A stretch of 64,000 nt of DNA from Psychrobacter submarinus (GCF_904846685.1 NZ_CAJHBQ010000001.1:186001-250000); one strand, 5' to 3'; positions 39,933-49,602 are shown, counted from the first letter of the stretch. Translations and numbers: made by a program. The notes: a model not told the origin generated them from the letters alone.

Positions 39933-40778
39933 TTAGATGCTAGGCAAAAAACGCGGCTTGAGGAGGCCATGAAGTTTGCTATACGCAATTGTTAGTACTG
40001 GCATACCATAAGCGTAAGGGCCAATAGCATAAGGCTGATAACGAATATCAACGCCTTTATCAGTCAGAGTTATGTTGTGACTCAAAGTAAAAGGCCAGCT
40101 CTGCTCATAACTTTTGACATCCTCATCCATTGACTGCACCCAAGATTGATACGCGTCATAGGCCAGAGCGTTAAAACGCGCCTGCTGATTCGGCTTTAGC
40201 ATATCCTCGAGAGTGATTTGCTGTTTGCTTGCCGGATCAAATACCAGATACTCCCTAGAAGGCATGCCATGAGCGCCGCCTGTAAAGACGTAGGAGCTGA
40301 TTTCAAATAGCTCTAAATCCTCTCCTTGTCCAAGCTTAACGTGGCCCAAATATTCAGGGGTGACGATTAGACTATAGGACCATTGCACCTCATCTGGTAG
40401 GTCAATCATTTGCGACTGAGCAAAGTCGTCGATAGCGAGTTTGGCCGCCTTATCATCAGTAGCGTTACTCACTGGCGACTCACTCATCTTGCTATTAATA
40501 ACAATATTATTCACGCGTTTATTGACGATATCATTCAGCCAGTCTTGGTTGGCTTTTAGATATTTAACCTTAATCTCTGGGCAGTTGTTTTTCTCATAAC
40601 ATTGCTCTTGTACGCTGTCTGGAAACTCGTAGTCTATGTATTCAGTACTACTGATTAAAGTACTGGCGTTTGCTGCTAGGCTAGCGAAGAGTAAGCCACC
40701 AGTGACAAATGTGAGTGAAAAAATCCGAACAACGTCTCTTTTCGCTTTATTGGCAGTGTTTAAGAAGGCAGATACCAC
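39933..40778 (-). CDS. RsiV-like exported protein (DUF4163/DUF3298)
   Basis: 281 residues. A signal peptide (hydrophobic about 19-38, ending LAANA/ST) is followed by a DUF4163-like part (about 65-150) and a DUF3298 part (about 155-275). Landmarks are YVFTGGAHGMPSREYLVFD, QITLEDMLKP and PYAIGPYAYGMPVLTIAY. Two Cys in QCYEKNNCPE probably form a disulfide. The start is GTG at 40778, seven bases after GAGG. The domains occur in Bacillus anti-sigma factor RsiV and in lysozyme-binding or periplasmic proteins; no sigma factor lies nearby, so the role is unknown. Confidence 0.85.
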   Translation of the reverse strand: MVSAFLNTANKAKRDVVRIFSLTFVTGGLLFASLAANASTLISSTEYIDYEFPDSVQEQCYEKNNCPEIKVKYLKANQDWLNDIVNKRVNNIVINSKMSESPVSNATDDKAAKLAIDDFAQSQMIDLPDEVQWSYSLIVTPEYLGHVKLGQGEDLELFEISSYVFTGGAHGMPSREYLVFDPASKQQITLEDMLKPNQQARFNALAYDAYQSWVQSMDEDVKSYEQSWPFTLSHNITLTDKGVDIRYQPYAIGPYAYGMPVLTIAYSKLHGLLKPRFLPSI

Positions 40779-40935
40779 AGTAGACCTCAGTCTGTTATGA
40801 ATAAAAATTATTATGCTTAATTTTTATAATCATAGCGTATCTGCTGATACTCATTGTTTAAAATGTGTTGAAGGTTATGCGCTACTCTAGATTGAATGAC
40901 CCGCTACTTCTCTCAGATGTTATCTAAAGTGGCAT

Positions 40936-40964
40936 AAAAAAAGACACGCTAAGCGTGCCTCTTT
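40936..40964 (-). terminator. Intrinsic terminator of prfC
   Basis: On the minus strand AGGCACGCTT and AGCGTGTCT form a hairpin running into seven U, 19 bases past the stop. Confidence 0.85.
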
Positions 40965-40982
40965 AAAAATAAAAACTAAAAA

Positions 40983-42578
40983 TCAATGCTCACGGGTATT
41001 ACTAAACGTCACTTCCGGATAGCGCTCTTGCATCAGCTGTAGATTCACCCGTGACGGTGCTAGATAAGTCAAATAACCGCCACCATCAATCGATAACTGG
41101 TCATGTGCTTTTTTCTTAAACTTCGCCAATGCTGCCTCATCATCACAGTGAATCCAGCGTACGGTAGCGATAGAGACCGGCTCAAAGCTGCACTGTACTT
41201 TGTACTCTTCTTTGAGACGATGAGCGACAACTTCGAACTGCAGCACCCCGACCGCGCCTAAGATTAAGTCGTTATTAATCTGCGGCATAAATACCTGCGT
41301 GGCGCCTTCCTCGGAGAGCTGCTGTAAGCCCTTTTGTAGCGCTTTGGACTTCAGTGGATCCTTGAGCACCACTCGGCGAAACAGCTCAGGCGCAAAGTGC
41401 GGTATACCAGTGAAATTCAGCGCTTCGCCTTCAGTGAAACTATCGCCAATCGAGATAGTGCCGTGATTATGTAGGCCAATGATATCGCCGGGATAAGCTT
41501 CCTCTAGTGCCTCGCGGTCACCTGCCAAAAAGGTCAAAGCATCAGCAATCCGCACGTCTTTACCTAGACGCACTTGCCGCATTTTCATGCCTTTTTCGTA
41601 CTTACCAGAGCACACCCGCAAAAACGCAATACGGTCACGGTGACGCGGATCCATATTGGCTTGAATCTTAAACACAAAGCCAGAAAACTTAGGCTCTGTT
41701 GCCGAGACAATACGCTGCTCTGTCGGATGCGCCTTGGGCGGCGGCGAGTATTTAACTAACGTATCTAGCACCATATTGACACCAAAGTTACCTAACGCGG
41801 TACCGAACAATACCGGCGTCATCTCCCCTTTTAAGAACTCCTCAGTATTGAAGTCCTCAAGCGCCATCTGTACTAGCTCAAGCGACTCCTCAAAAGCGTC
41901 AAACATCAACTTGCCTAAACGCTCGCGAATATCTGGATAATCATAACCTTCGCGGGTCTCGGACACTGTGATCTCGCCGCCATGACCTTTTTCATAAAGA
42001 TAGGTTTTGTCTTCAGTCAGATGATAGACGCCCACGAAATCCTGCCCCATACCGATGGGCCAAGTCAGCGGAATACATTTAATTTTTAGTACAGATTCAA
42101 TCTCGCTGAGCAAGTCTAGCGGCTCACGAATCTGTCTATCAAGCTTATTGACAAAAGAGATAATCGGCGTGTCACGCATGCGGCAGACTTCCATCAGCTT
42201 GATGGTTCGCTCTTCCACGCCTTTAGCGCCATCGACCATCATTAGCGCACTATCGACAGCAGTCAGAGTACGATAAGTATCCTCACTAAAGTCAGCGTGA
42301 CCTGGTGTATCAAGCAGATTGACCATGTGCTCTTTATAAGGAAACTGCATGACGGATGTGGTGATAGAGATACCGCGCTCTTGCTCCATGCTCATCCAGT
42401 CAGAGGTGGCATGGCGATCAGTCTTGCGGCCTTTGACCTCGCCTGCCACCTGAATCGCTTGACCCCATAAGAGTAGCTTTTCGGTCATGGTGGTCTTACC
42501 GGCATCAGGATGCGAGATGATAGCGAAGGTACGACGTTTGGCGACTTCTTTGTTTAAAACTTTTGGATCTACGCTCAT
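40983..42578 (-). CDS. prfC: Peptide chain release factor 3
   Basis: A GTPase that recycles release factors 1 and 2 from the ribosome after termination. 531 residues, full length. G1 is [12 protein letters not shown], switch I is [14 protein letters not shown]3 is [14 protein letters not shown] and G4 is NKLDR. The C-terminal RF3 domains ([20 protein letters not shown], about 430-450) distinguish it from EF-G. The leader (42579-42687) has no clear regulatory element. It has its own terminator. Confidence 0.97.
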   Translation of the reverse strand: MSVDPKVLNKEVAKRRTFAIISHPDAGKTTMTEKLLLWGQAIQVAGEVKGRKTDRHATSDWMSMEQERGISITTSVMQFPYKEHMVNLLDTPGHADFSEDTYRTLTAVDSALMMVDGAKGVEERTIKLMEVCRMRDTPIISFVNKLDRQIREPLDLLSEIESVLKIKCIPLTWPIGMGQDFVGVYHLTEDKTYLYEKGHGGEITVSETREGYDYPDIRERLGKLMFDAFEESLELVQMALEDFNTEEFLKGEMTPVLFGTALGNFGVNMVLDTLVKYSPPPKAHPTEQRIVSATEPKFSGFVFKIQANMDPRHRDRIAFLRVCSGKYEKGMKMRQVRLGKDVRIADALTFLAGDREALEEAYPGDIIGLHNHGTISIGDSFTEGEALNFTGIPHFAPELFRRVVLKDPLKSKALQKGLQQLSEEGATQVFMPQINNDLILGAVGVLQFEVVAHRLKEEYKVQCSFEPVSIATVRWIHCDDEAALAKFKKKAHDQLSIDGGGYLTYLAPSRVNLQLMQERYPEVTFSNTREH

Positions 42579-42687
42579 AATTTTGACTTCGATAATGTTG
42601 ATTTAGAATATTGCTTTAAAATGTATTCTAAAAATAAAATAGTGCGCGTATTGTAGCCGATTTCGTCTTAAGGTGCCCAACTTGCGC

Positions 42688-42723
42688 AAAAAAAACACGC
42701 CTTAGACGATTGCTAAAGCGTGT
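42688..42723 (-). terminator. Intrinsic terminator of the frame-broken orphan gene
   Basis: Eleven-base arms ACACGCCTTAG and CTAAAGCGTGT (one G-U on the minus RNA) are followed by eight U on the minus strand. It lies between the orphan gene stop at 42798 and prfC. Confidence 0.82.
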
Positions 42724-42797
42724 CAAATTTGAAAACCAGTATCTCCACTCAGCCCTATAGGCTAATTATTATCGGCTAATTGCGATGGCTATCACTA

Positions 42798-43372
42798 TCA
42801 ATAGTAGCGACGAATACTATCTTCAATAAAATCAGCGGCGACTTCATTGACTACCGTGCAGTCTACGACACCGCGAACGCTGTCCTCATTCGGGCGTATA
42901 GCGTTTTTATCGACAAAGTCAGTTTCATAAATGTCGTTATCATAATTGACGCCGTTAAATAGGTACTCAGGATCATTATTGGTCGCAAAAAAGGTCACTT
43001 GCGCTGCTGGGTTATCATTATTTGCACCAATAGAGCGCTCAGAGGTTCTAAAGTTCCTATTGTCGTTGAAGCGATCTTCTGCCGCGTCTATCCAGTCATC
43101 AAGATCTGAATAATTGGTCTTGTCTTTATTATTAAAAACAAAAAATGAGCGATCACTAGTGGTCACTGGAATATAGCAAACCGAGCCGTTCGGGAAACTA
43201 AGCGTGCTAGGCGCATTACTGCCAACACTAGGATAAGTATTTAAGGCTGTAAAGATACCCCGAGCGGCATTAGCGCCGTTCCCTGCTCGATAACCAAAGA
43301 CATTTACCCCTGCTAGATTCAGCGTTCTATAAACCGTCTGATAATCAAATTTATTATTATTGTTTTTTTCAT
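42798..43372 (-). pseudogene. Orphan gene with start and body out of frame across an A7 tract (about 190 aa if restored)
   Basis: The body frame, read from about 43400 to the TAA at 42798, is open and coding-like. The in-frame GTG at 43166 would give only 122 residues, but the same frame continues upstream for about 75 more residues (FDYQTVYRTLNLAGVNVFGY and on) without any ATG, GTG or TTG start. An ATG at 43372 with AGGA nine bases upstream is followed directly by seven A and reads out after 17 codons. One extra A would fuse it to the body and give a protein starting MKKNNNNKFDYQ. So this is a frame break in a homopolymer: phase variation, transcriptional slippage, a decayed gene or a sequencing error. 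The product is polar, rich in Asn and Asp, and unrecognised. Confidence 0.6.
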
Positions 43373-43664
43373 AGCAAAATATCCTGTTGTCAAAATAGTC
43401 TTATATCGGGCTGATTTATAGCGCTGACATCGTTTATTCTTTTTTGGAATTTTACAGTACTGTTATGACTATTCATAGATGCCGCTTGTATGTCTCCTGT
43501 TCATTGTGCAGTTGTGCTTACAAATTCACAGTATAGCTTTACGACCTTTATATAACCTTTTGTGCAAACCTTGCTATGCTCAATAAGTGCTAAACAGGTA
43601 ATACAGGTTACTCATACTAGTAGCCTTAAAAAAGCCATTAATAAAAACTTAAAAAGGACAAAGT
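43373..43664. other. Divergent intergenic region between the orphan gene and ohr
   Basis: 292 bases with no open frame of interest and no strong hairpin. It must carry the ohr promoter; no confident -35/-10 pair was found. Confidence 0.45.
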
Positions 43665-44078
43665 ATGAAAACTCTATACTCAACCAAAGCCACAGTCACT
43701 GGTGGCCGCACTGGTAATGCGTCACTCAATGACAGCGATCTAAAAATCAATATGGCGCCTCCTGGCGGTAACATGGAAGGCAATAATCCTGAGCAATTAT
43801 TAGCAATGGGTTATGCGGCTTGCTTTGATAGCGCCTTAGGTGTGGTCAAAAAGATGGAAAAAGCCAGCTTTGGCTCTACCACTGAGACCACTGTCGATCT
43901 TAAGCAAGGCGATAACCATGACTATAAACTAGCAGTAAAAATTCACGTTATTGCCGATAGTACGGATATCTCAAGCGATGAGTTTCAAAGACTCGTAGAA
44001 AAAGCCAATGAGGTCTGCCCTTATTCAAAAGCGACTAAAGGCAATATCGAGATGGAAGTGACCTCTGAAGTCAAATAA
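43665..44078 (+). CDS. ohr: Organic hydroperoxide resistance protein
   Basis: Thiol peroxidase reducing organic and fatty-acid hydroperoxides in the cytosol. 137 residues of the OsmC/Ohr family. The two redox cysteines are in YAACFDSALG and VCPYSKATKGN. PGGNMEGNNPEQLLAMGYAA is the typical approach to the first Cys, which favours Ohr over OsmC. An AAAAAGGAC ribosome-binding site precedes the ATG. It is monocistronic with its own terminator; no ohrR is adjacent. Confidence 0.94.
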   Translation: MKTLYSTKATVTGGRTGNASLNDSDLKINMAPPGGNMEGNNPEQLLAMGYAACFDSALGVVKKMEKASFGSTTETTVDLKQGDNHDYKLAVKIHVIADSTDISSDEFQRLVEKANEVCPYSKATKGNIEMEVTSEVK

Positions 44079-44140
44079 AGCAAGCCGCTACTTTATGTTA
44101 TGACATATCTTAGAGTATAAAAGTCAGAGCATAGAAGCAC

Positions 44141-44183
44141 AGAACGTTATCAGCATTTATCGTGCTCATAGCGTTCTTTTTTT
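44141..44183 (+). terminator. Intrinsic terminator of ohr
   Basis: AGAACG with inner GTTATCAGCA pairs with TGCTCATAGCG-TTCT and is followed by a long T run, about 62 bases after the stop. Confidence 0.75.
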
Positions 44184-44309
44184 AGGTTTTTAGGTATAGA
44201 CCTGATAAATTTTACACCATTCGGCACGCGCTCGTTTTATCGTTATAATATGGTCATACTATATTTTAATACTTGCTAAATTTTGCTACCTGCTAATAAG
44301 TGACCTCTT

Positions 44310-47300
44310 ATGACTACTCATACCAAAGACAACGATCACAACTCCCACTCGCCTATCGACCCTGATACCTTGCCTAACTTTGACGCTATGCCAAACGTGG
44401 CCACTATGGACACCAGTCAGGTCAATAAAGATCAGCCGCCTTTTATCTTGGTTGACGGATCATATTATCTGTTTCGCACTTATCATGCGCTGCCCAAAAC
44501 CATGCAAAACACCCAAGGGCTGACTACTAATGCCATCCGCGGTACATTGAACGCGCTGCTTAAGCTGATGCGCCGCTATCACCCGACTCATATGGCGGTG
44601 TGTTTCGATACTAAGTCGCCCACTTTTCGCCATAAAATGTCAGAAGAATACAAAGCCGGACGTCCGCCAATCGATGCCGAACTGGTTGAGCAGATCCCTT
44701 ATATCCATCGTTTGGTCACCGCATTAGGGATTCCCTTGCTGCGTATTGAAGGCGCAGAAGCCGATGATATTATCGGAACGATGGCTTATCGCGCTGTCGC
44801 ACAAGGCCATCACGTGGTCATCTCCACTGGGGATAAAGACATGATGCAGCTGGTCAATGATGCGGTGATATTAGAAGACAGCTTCACGGGCAAGATTACT
44901 GACACCCAAGGGGTCATCGATAAGCTTGGCATCGAGCCTCGCCAGATGATTGATTATTTAACACTGATGGGTGATACCTCTGATGGTATCAAAGGCGTGC
45001 CTGGTATCGGAAAAAAAACGGCTAAAGATTTACTCGTTGAATACGGCGATATCGATAATATGCTTAAGCACATTGGCTTTATTAAAGGGCGCGGTGCTAA
45101 AGGCTTAATCGAGCACGCCGATGAGATTCCGTTGAACGCACAGCTTGCCACTATCATCACCGACTTAGATATCGGTCATGACTGGAATGATCTAAAAATC
45201 AACACTGATCCTTGTGCCCATATCGATGAGCTACGCGATCTGTACACTGAGCTTGAATTTAAAAATGAGCTGGCATCCTTAGACCACCCCAATCATCCGG
45301 CCAATGCTAATGGGCAAGGCGCGCAAAGCGTTGCCGAGACGCAGGCCAATAGCGAATCGCAAGCGCAAGTGGCTAAATCATTACAATCGACTGCCCTTGA
45401 GAACATCAAAGATAGCAAAAGCCATGACAAGGCTTGGCATACTATCCTCGACATGCCCGCCTTTGACAGCTTAGTTGCGCAGCTAGAGGCAGCGCCGCAT
45501 TTCGTCCTTGATACTGAAACGACTAGTATCTACTGGCGCGAGGCGGAGATTGTCGGTCTATCCTTTGCCGTGCAAGCCCATGAAGCTTATTATGTACCGC
45601 TGACGCATCGCTTAGAGGGCGATGAGCTAACCGCCAAACAGCTCGATCGCGATACGGTACTAGCGCGTCTTAAGCCAATATTAGAAAACCCCAAAATCGG
45701 TAAGATCGGTCAGCACTTAAAGTACGATACCCATATTCTCAGCCATTATGATATCGACCTCATTGGCGCAATACACTCTGATGATAAGCAGGCGCAGAAC
45801 AACTGGGCGATGGATACTATGCTTGCCAGCTACGTAATCAATGCGGCGATTACTCGTCACGGTATGGACGATCTAGCGCGGCATTATCTGCAGACGCAAA
45901 CCATCAGCTATGAAGACGTTGCCGGTAAAGGCGCTAAGCAAGTCACCTTTGATCAAGTGGCTATCGATATCGCAAGCGACTATGCTTGTGAAGATGCGGA
46001 CATTACTTATCAGCTGTTTGAAGTATTCAGCAAAACCCTTGCCGATGACGACAATAACCTGCGCCTACTTAATGAGCTTGAGATTCCAACCGCTGAGATT
46101 CTTTGTCAAATGGAAGCTAACGGTATCTTAATCAAACGCTCGTTCTTAAATGAGCTATCCAAGCGTTTTGACGAAGAAATTATTGCTCTAGAAAAGCAGG
46201 CCTATGACATCGCTGGCGAGGAGTTTAATCTAGGCTCACCAAAGCAGTTAGGCGAGGTGCTATTTGAGAAGCTGGGCGTGTTAGGCGGTAAAAAAACCAA
46301 ATCAGGTCAGTACTCTACTGGCGAAGCAATACTATCCAAGATTGATCATCCGCTTGCGGAGATTACTCTAGAGTACCGCGGCTTGTCAAAACTAAAAAAC
46401 ACCTATACCGACTCCCTTGATGCAGTAGCAGATAAGGACACCGATCGCGTGCATACGAGCTATCATCAAGCTTTGACCAGTACCGGGCGCTTGTCTTCAA
46501 CGGATCCTAATCTACAAAACATCCCGATCCGTACTAAAACCGGACGTCTGATTCGCCAAGCCTTTATCGCGCCAGAGGGTCGCGTACTCCTTGCAGCCGA
46601 TTACTCACAAATTGAGCTGCGATTGATGGCGCATTTCTCAGGCGATGCCAACTTAACTCGCGCCTTTAATGAAGGCTTAGATATTCATACTGCTACCGCA
46701 GCTGAAGTGTTAGGCAAAGCGGTTGACGATGTCACGCCAACAGAGCGCCGTAATGCCAAGGCCATTAACTTTGGCCTACTATACGGCATGAGTGCTTTTG
46801 GTCTGGCCAAACAATTACAGATGAGCCGAGGCGAGGCGCAAGATTATATCGATATGTACTTCGATCGCTATCCTAGCGTCAAGCAATACATGATAGACAC
46901 GCGCGCAAGCGCCTATGAGCGCGGCTATATCGAGACCATCCTTGGCCGTAAGCTCTATACCCCTGATATCAATAACAGCAATCGCATGGTCAAACAAGCC
47001 GCTGAACGGGCCGCTATCAACGCGCCGCTACAAGGCTCAGCCGCTGACTTGATTAAGCTTGCGATGATAGCGGTCGATAAGGTGCTGCCAAAAGAGCAAG
47101 CTAAAATGTTACTCCAAGTCCATGATGAGCTGGTGTTCGAAGTGGATAGCGGCAAGGTTGATGACATTGCGCAGCTGATTACTGATGCGATGCAAGATGT
47201 GCTGCAAGATACAGCTAAAGGTATGGGCTGGGACATTGAGTTTGCCGTGCCATTATTGGTCGAGACCGGTATCGGTGAGAACTGGGATGAGGCGCATTGA
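44310..47300 (+). CDS. polA: DNA polymerase I
   Basis: Repair and Okazaki-fragment polymerase. 996 residues. An N-terminal 5'-3' nuclease domain (about 47-330) has FILVDGSYYLFRTYHALP and IEGAEADDIIGT. The proofreading domain (about 385-590) keeps all motifs: FVLDTETTSIYW, IGQHLKYDTHIL and YACEDADITYQL. The polymerase domain has motif A DYSQIELRLMAHFSGD (about 765), the O helix RRNAKAINFGLLYGMSAFG and motif C VHDELVFEV (about 937). About 45 extra residues precede the usual start; no better start is visible. The linker at 330-380 is Ala/Ser/Gln-rich. Confidence 0.97.
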   Translation: MTTHTKDNDHNSHSPIDPDTLPNFDAMPNVATMDTSQVNKDQPPFILVDGSYYLFRTYHALPKTMQNTQGLTTNAIRGTLNALLKLMRRYHPTHMAVCFDTKSPTFRHKMSEEYKAGRPPIDAELVEQIPYIHRLVTALGIPLLRIEGAEADDIIGTMAYRAVAQGHHVVISTGDKDMMQLVNDAVILEDSFTGKITDTQGVIDKLGIEPRQMIDYLTLMGDTSDGIKGVPGIGKKTAKDLLVEYGDIDNMLKHIGFIKGRGAKGLIEHADEIPLNAQLATIITDLDIGHDWNDLKINTDPCAHIDELRDLYTELEFKNELASLDHPNHPANANGQGAQSVAETQANSESQAQVAKSLQSTALENIKDSKSHDKAWHTILDMPAFDSLVAQLEAAPHFVLDTETTSIYWREAEIVGLSFAVQAHEAYYVPLTHRLEGDELTAKQLDRDTVLARLKPILENPKIGKIGQHLKYDTHILSHYDIDLIGAIHSDDKQAQNNWAMDTMLASYVINAAITRHGMDDLARHYLQTQTISYEDVAGKGAKQVTFDQVAIDIASDYACEDADITYQLFEVFSKTLADDDNNLRLLNELEIPTAEILCQMEANGILIKRSFLNELSKRFDEEIIALEKQAYDIAGEEFNLGSPKQLGEVLFEKLGVLGGKKTKSGQYSTGEAILSKIDHPLAEITLEYRGLSKLKNTYTDSLDAVADKDTDRVHTSYHQALTSTGRLSSTDPNLQNIPIRTKTGRLIRQAFIAPEGRVLLAADYSQIELRLMAHFSGDANLTRAFNEGLDIHTATAAEVLGKAVDDVTPTERRNAKAINFGLLYGMSAFGLAKQLQMSRGEAQDYIDMYFDRYPSVKQYMIDTRASAYERGYIETILGRKLYTPDINNSNRMVKQAAERAAINAPLQGSAADLIKLAMIAVDKVLPKEQAKMLLQVHDELVFEVDSGKVDDIAQLITDAMQDVLQDTAKGMGWDIEFAVPLLVETGIGENWDEAH

Positions 47301-47467
47301 TATCATTACTAGGTATATTAATATAGGTTAATATTAAAAATATTAATATAAATAATTGATGAATTAGTCATAGTTATCAATAGCATATCATATTAGCACG
47401 TATTATAATGACGCTTTATGTTAGTTATACCAACCATCTAACTGGGTTGATATGAGTTAATATACTT

Positions 47468-47497
47468 AAAAAAGTGAGCTTTTGAGCTCGCTTTTTT
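47468..47497. terminator. Bidirectional-type terminator after polA
   Basis: AAAAAAG(T)GAGC pairs with GCTCGCTTTTTT around a 6-base loop. It lies about 170 bases after the polA stop and just before the next gene. Confidence 0.82.
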
Positions 47498-47535
47498 CAT
47501 TTCTACTATTATTTATCATCGCTTAGGAGCCGCTC

Positions 47536-48069
47536 ATTTTTACTGAAAACGGTATCATAGAAATCGCTAGTGTTGTCCTGCTGATGCTGTGTTTACTGCG
47601 CTGCATACAACACACTATGCAAAGCCATCTTAAGCAAGGCGTTTATTTTTGGATAGCCGCTGTTTTAGTGCTTTTTACTGTTATTCGCCGCGAACTAAAT
47701 CATCTTCCTGATTTGTTTATCGATATGCAGGCGCTTTGGTTAGGCCATAACTACGACTGGTGGGAGGATCGCCTCTTGCTAGTCATTTATATAGTAGCAC
47801 TAGGATTGTTGATTTACGCTTGGCGTTACTGCTGGGCGGTATTAAAAACGACTCCGCTGTGGTTATATCTAAGCGTCGCAGCTTTGGCATTACTGCAGTA
47901 TATAGGCGAGAACGCTATTGGCTTCTCCCATAGCTTAGGTATAGTGGTGGAAGAGTTATCTGAGGCGGTTATTTATCTACTGGCTCTTGGTTATTTGTGG
48001 TCGTTTAAAGTGGCAGGATTTGAAGAGCGTCTGGAGCGCAGATTAGAGCTCAAGGAAGTGACTCATTAA
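47536..48069 (+). CDS. Orphan four-helix membrane protein, probable ATT start
   Basis: The first ATG (47584) would cut into a hydrophobic segment. The frame is open upstream to a stop at 47524, and an AGGAG at 47525-47529 lies six bases before an ATT codon at 47536. This start gives (M)FTENGIIEIASVVLLMLCLL and completes the first helix. There are then three more hydrophobic segments (about 40-55, 80-100 and 108-125) and a charged tail. The loop YDWWEDR and the helix EELSEAVIYLLALGYLW look conserved-type. I do not recognise a named family; function unknown. ATG start at 47584 (161 aa) is the conservative alternative. Confidence 0.65.
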   Translation: MFTENGIIEIASVVLLMLCLLRCIQHTMQSHLKQGVYFWIAAVLVLFTVIRRELNHLPDLFIDMQALWLGHNYDWWEDRLLLVIYIVALGLLIYAWRYCWAVLKTTPLWLYLSVAALALLQYIGENAIGFSHSLGIVVEELSEAVIYLLALGYLWSFKVAGFEERLERRLELKEVTH

Positions 48070-48231
48070 GCCCCTATCAAGCCAATCGAGACTTTAGTTA
48101 CCGATACCCTCTAGCATTCGATAGTGGGCTTTAGGTATGCTAGCTTATTGATAGTTATGACTGTTTTATTATTATTAAGACACGCACTCCCCACACTCAC
48201 TTTTACTGTTACTCTAAGAATAGGATAGGTT

Positions 48232-49020
48232 ATGAATGTACTCATCACTGGCGCATCACGCGGTATTGGTCTTGCGACAGCTAAGCGTTTGGCTGCCAAA
48301 GGTCACTGCGTTGGACTCTTCGATATCGATACGCATGAGCTATCGCACGCTATCAAGCAAAAGGCATTCAAAAAAGCCAATAAAAACCAGCGCGTGATTA
48401 CAGGCGATTTAGATGTCACTCAAACCGAATCTTGGGATAACGCCATCGAGCAGATGGTCAATAACTTCGGCGGTATCGATGTGCTCATCAATAACGCTGG
48501 GGTGCTGGTCAGCGGTGTGCTGCCAACGACTGATTTGGACAAGCAATTATCCCTAGTCGATATCAACTGTAAAGGTGTGTTGATCGGCTGTCATAAAGCT
48601 GCGCCGTATCTTGCTGATAGCACCAATGGTAAGATTATTAACCTATCTTCTGCCTCTGCGATTTACGGACAGTCTGAGGTCGCCACTTACTCCGCCAGTA
48701 AGTTCTTTGTACGCGGTCTGACCGAAGCGCTCAATGTCGAGTACGCAGACATGGGCATCAAGGTGATAGATGTGATGCCACTTTGGGTCAAATCCGATAT
48801 GACCAAAGACATCGAAGTGACCAGTATTGATCGCTTAGGCATCAATCTAACGGTCGATGATGTCGCCAAAAAACTATGTAAGCTCAGCGGCTGCGCGAAT
48901 CGAAAGATCTCAAAAACCCACTATCCTATTGGTTTACCGGCCAAGATATTGCATAGCACCTCGCAGGTGACGCCAGACTCAGTCATTCGCTTTATTAATA
49001 AAAAGATTGGCGCTAAGTAG
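48232..49020 (+). CDS. Short-chain dehydrogenase/reductase
   Basis: 262 residues of the classical SDR family. The nucleotide motif is TGASRGIGLATA (about 7-18), with Asp37 in LFDIDTHEL suggesting NAD preference. The structural motif is LINNAGV. The catalytic set is Ser in NLSSASAIYG and Tyr/Lys in TYSASKFFVRG. A C-terminal tail of about 50 residues replaces the usual end, and no quinone or lipid partner is adjacent. The substrate is unknown. ATG follows AGGATAGGTT. A MITE-like element lies between this gene and the probable terminator at 49371. Confidence 0.9.
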   Translation: MNVLITGASRGIGLATAKRLAAKGHCVGLFDIDTHELSHAIKQKAFKKANKNQRVITGDLDVTQTESWDNAIEQMVNNFGGIDVLINNAGVLVSGVLPTTDLDKQLSLVDINCKGVLIGCHKAAPYLADSTNGKIINLSSASAIYGQSEVATYSASKFFVRGLTEALNVEYADMGIKVIDVMPLWVKSDMTKDIEVTSIDRLGINLTVDDVAKKLCKLSGCANRKISKTHYPIGLPAKILHSTSQVTPDSVIRFINKKIGAK

Positions 49021-49070
49021 TTTTTAGCATTGCCACTGTTCATTACTGTTACTATTCACTACTCCTACTA

Positions 49071-49360
49071 GGGCGTGTTGAACATTCGACCATGGCACTG
49101 ACAGAGACTATTTTTTAGGCGATTTGCAGATAAAAATGGTAAGTTTAGTCGTTCTAAGCGTCTATTTTTATCAATAAAGCGGCAAAAAATAGTCCTGTCC
49201 CTGTTGTTGTCGTGAGGGCTGATGCTAAAATCGCCCTAGTCGTTGCGACTGTTTAAATAAAATCAGCTAGCCAATGCAATAAGCATTACCTGCAATTTTC
49301 ACTTAGACTAGAACTATTTTAGCGATCAGCAGTGCGCATTTGTGAATGTTCAACACGCCC
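49071..49360. mobile_element. MITE-like non-autonomous element (290 bp)
   Basis: Perfect 17-bp terminal inverted repeats are GGGCGTGTTGAACATTC (49071-49087) and its complement at 49344-49360, flanked by TA on both sides. An 18-bp repeat with a 3-bp ACT duplication is an equally valid reading. No transposase frame lies inside. Nested internal inverted repeats are GACTATTTTTT (49106-49116) with its complement (49184-49194), and GATAAAAAT (49130-49138) with ATTTTTATC (49163-49171). TA duplication would fit mobilisation by an IS5-type transposase, but these ends differ from those of the IS at 16794-17655. Confidence 0.82.
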
Positions 49361-49370
49361 TACTTATCTC

Positions 49371-49401
49371 AAACGGCTGCCTAATTTGGTAGTCGTTTTT
49401 T
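49371..49401 (+). terminator. Intrinsic terminator, probably of the SDR gene
   Basis: AAACG-GCTGCC pairs with GGTAGT-CGTTT (two G-U) followed by six T. The MITE-like element separates it from the SDR stop by about 350 bases. Confidence 0.68.
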
Positions 49402-49602
49402 ATTGCAATTGAGGCTGTGCTCAATATTTCAGAGTAATAGCCAACGTCTTACATTTTTTGACATGCTGTGACAGCTTGCTACTAGCGCGGCGCGACTTAA
49501 ACCGTCAAAATACTAGCATCAATACTTGATAGCGCTTATAAGATAGCTATCAACACAAACTTTAATACCCATAATCTTAATAATGACAATAAGGAAGCTG
49601 CT

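Larger units (their letters stand above)
49021..49602. other. Intergenic region containing a MITE-like element and a terminator
   Basis: 582 bases. The MITE-like element occupies 49071-49360 and the terminator 49371-49401. The remaining 200 bases up to the acidic orphan gene show no recognisable structure and must carry its promoter. Confidence 0.6.

Noticed and set aside
47311..47358. AT-only palindromic stretch after polA
   Set aside because: Sequence is almost pure A/T, so self-complementarity is expected by chance; no T tract or conservation evidence.
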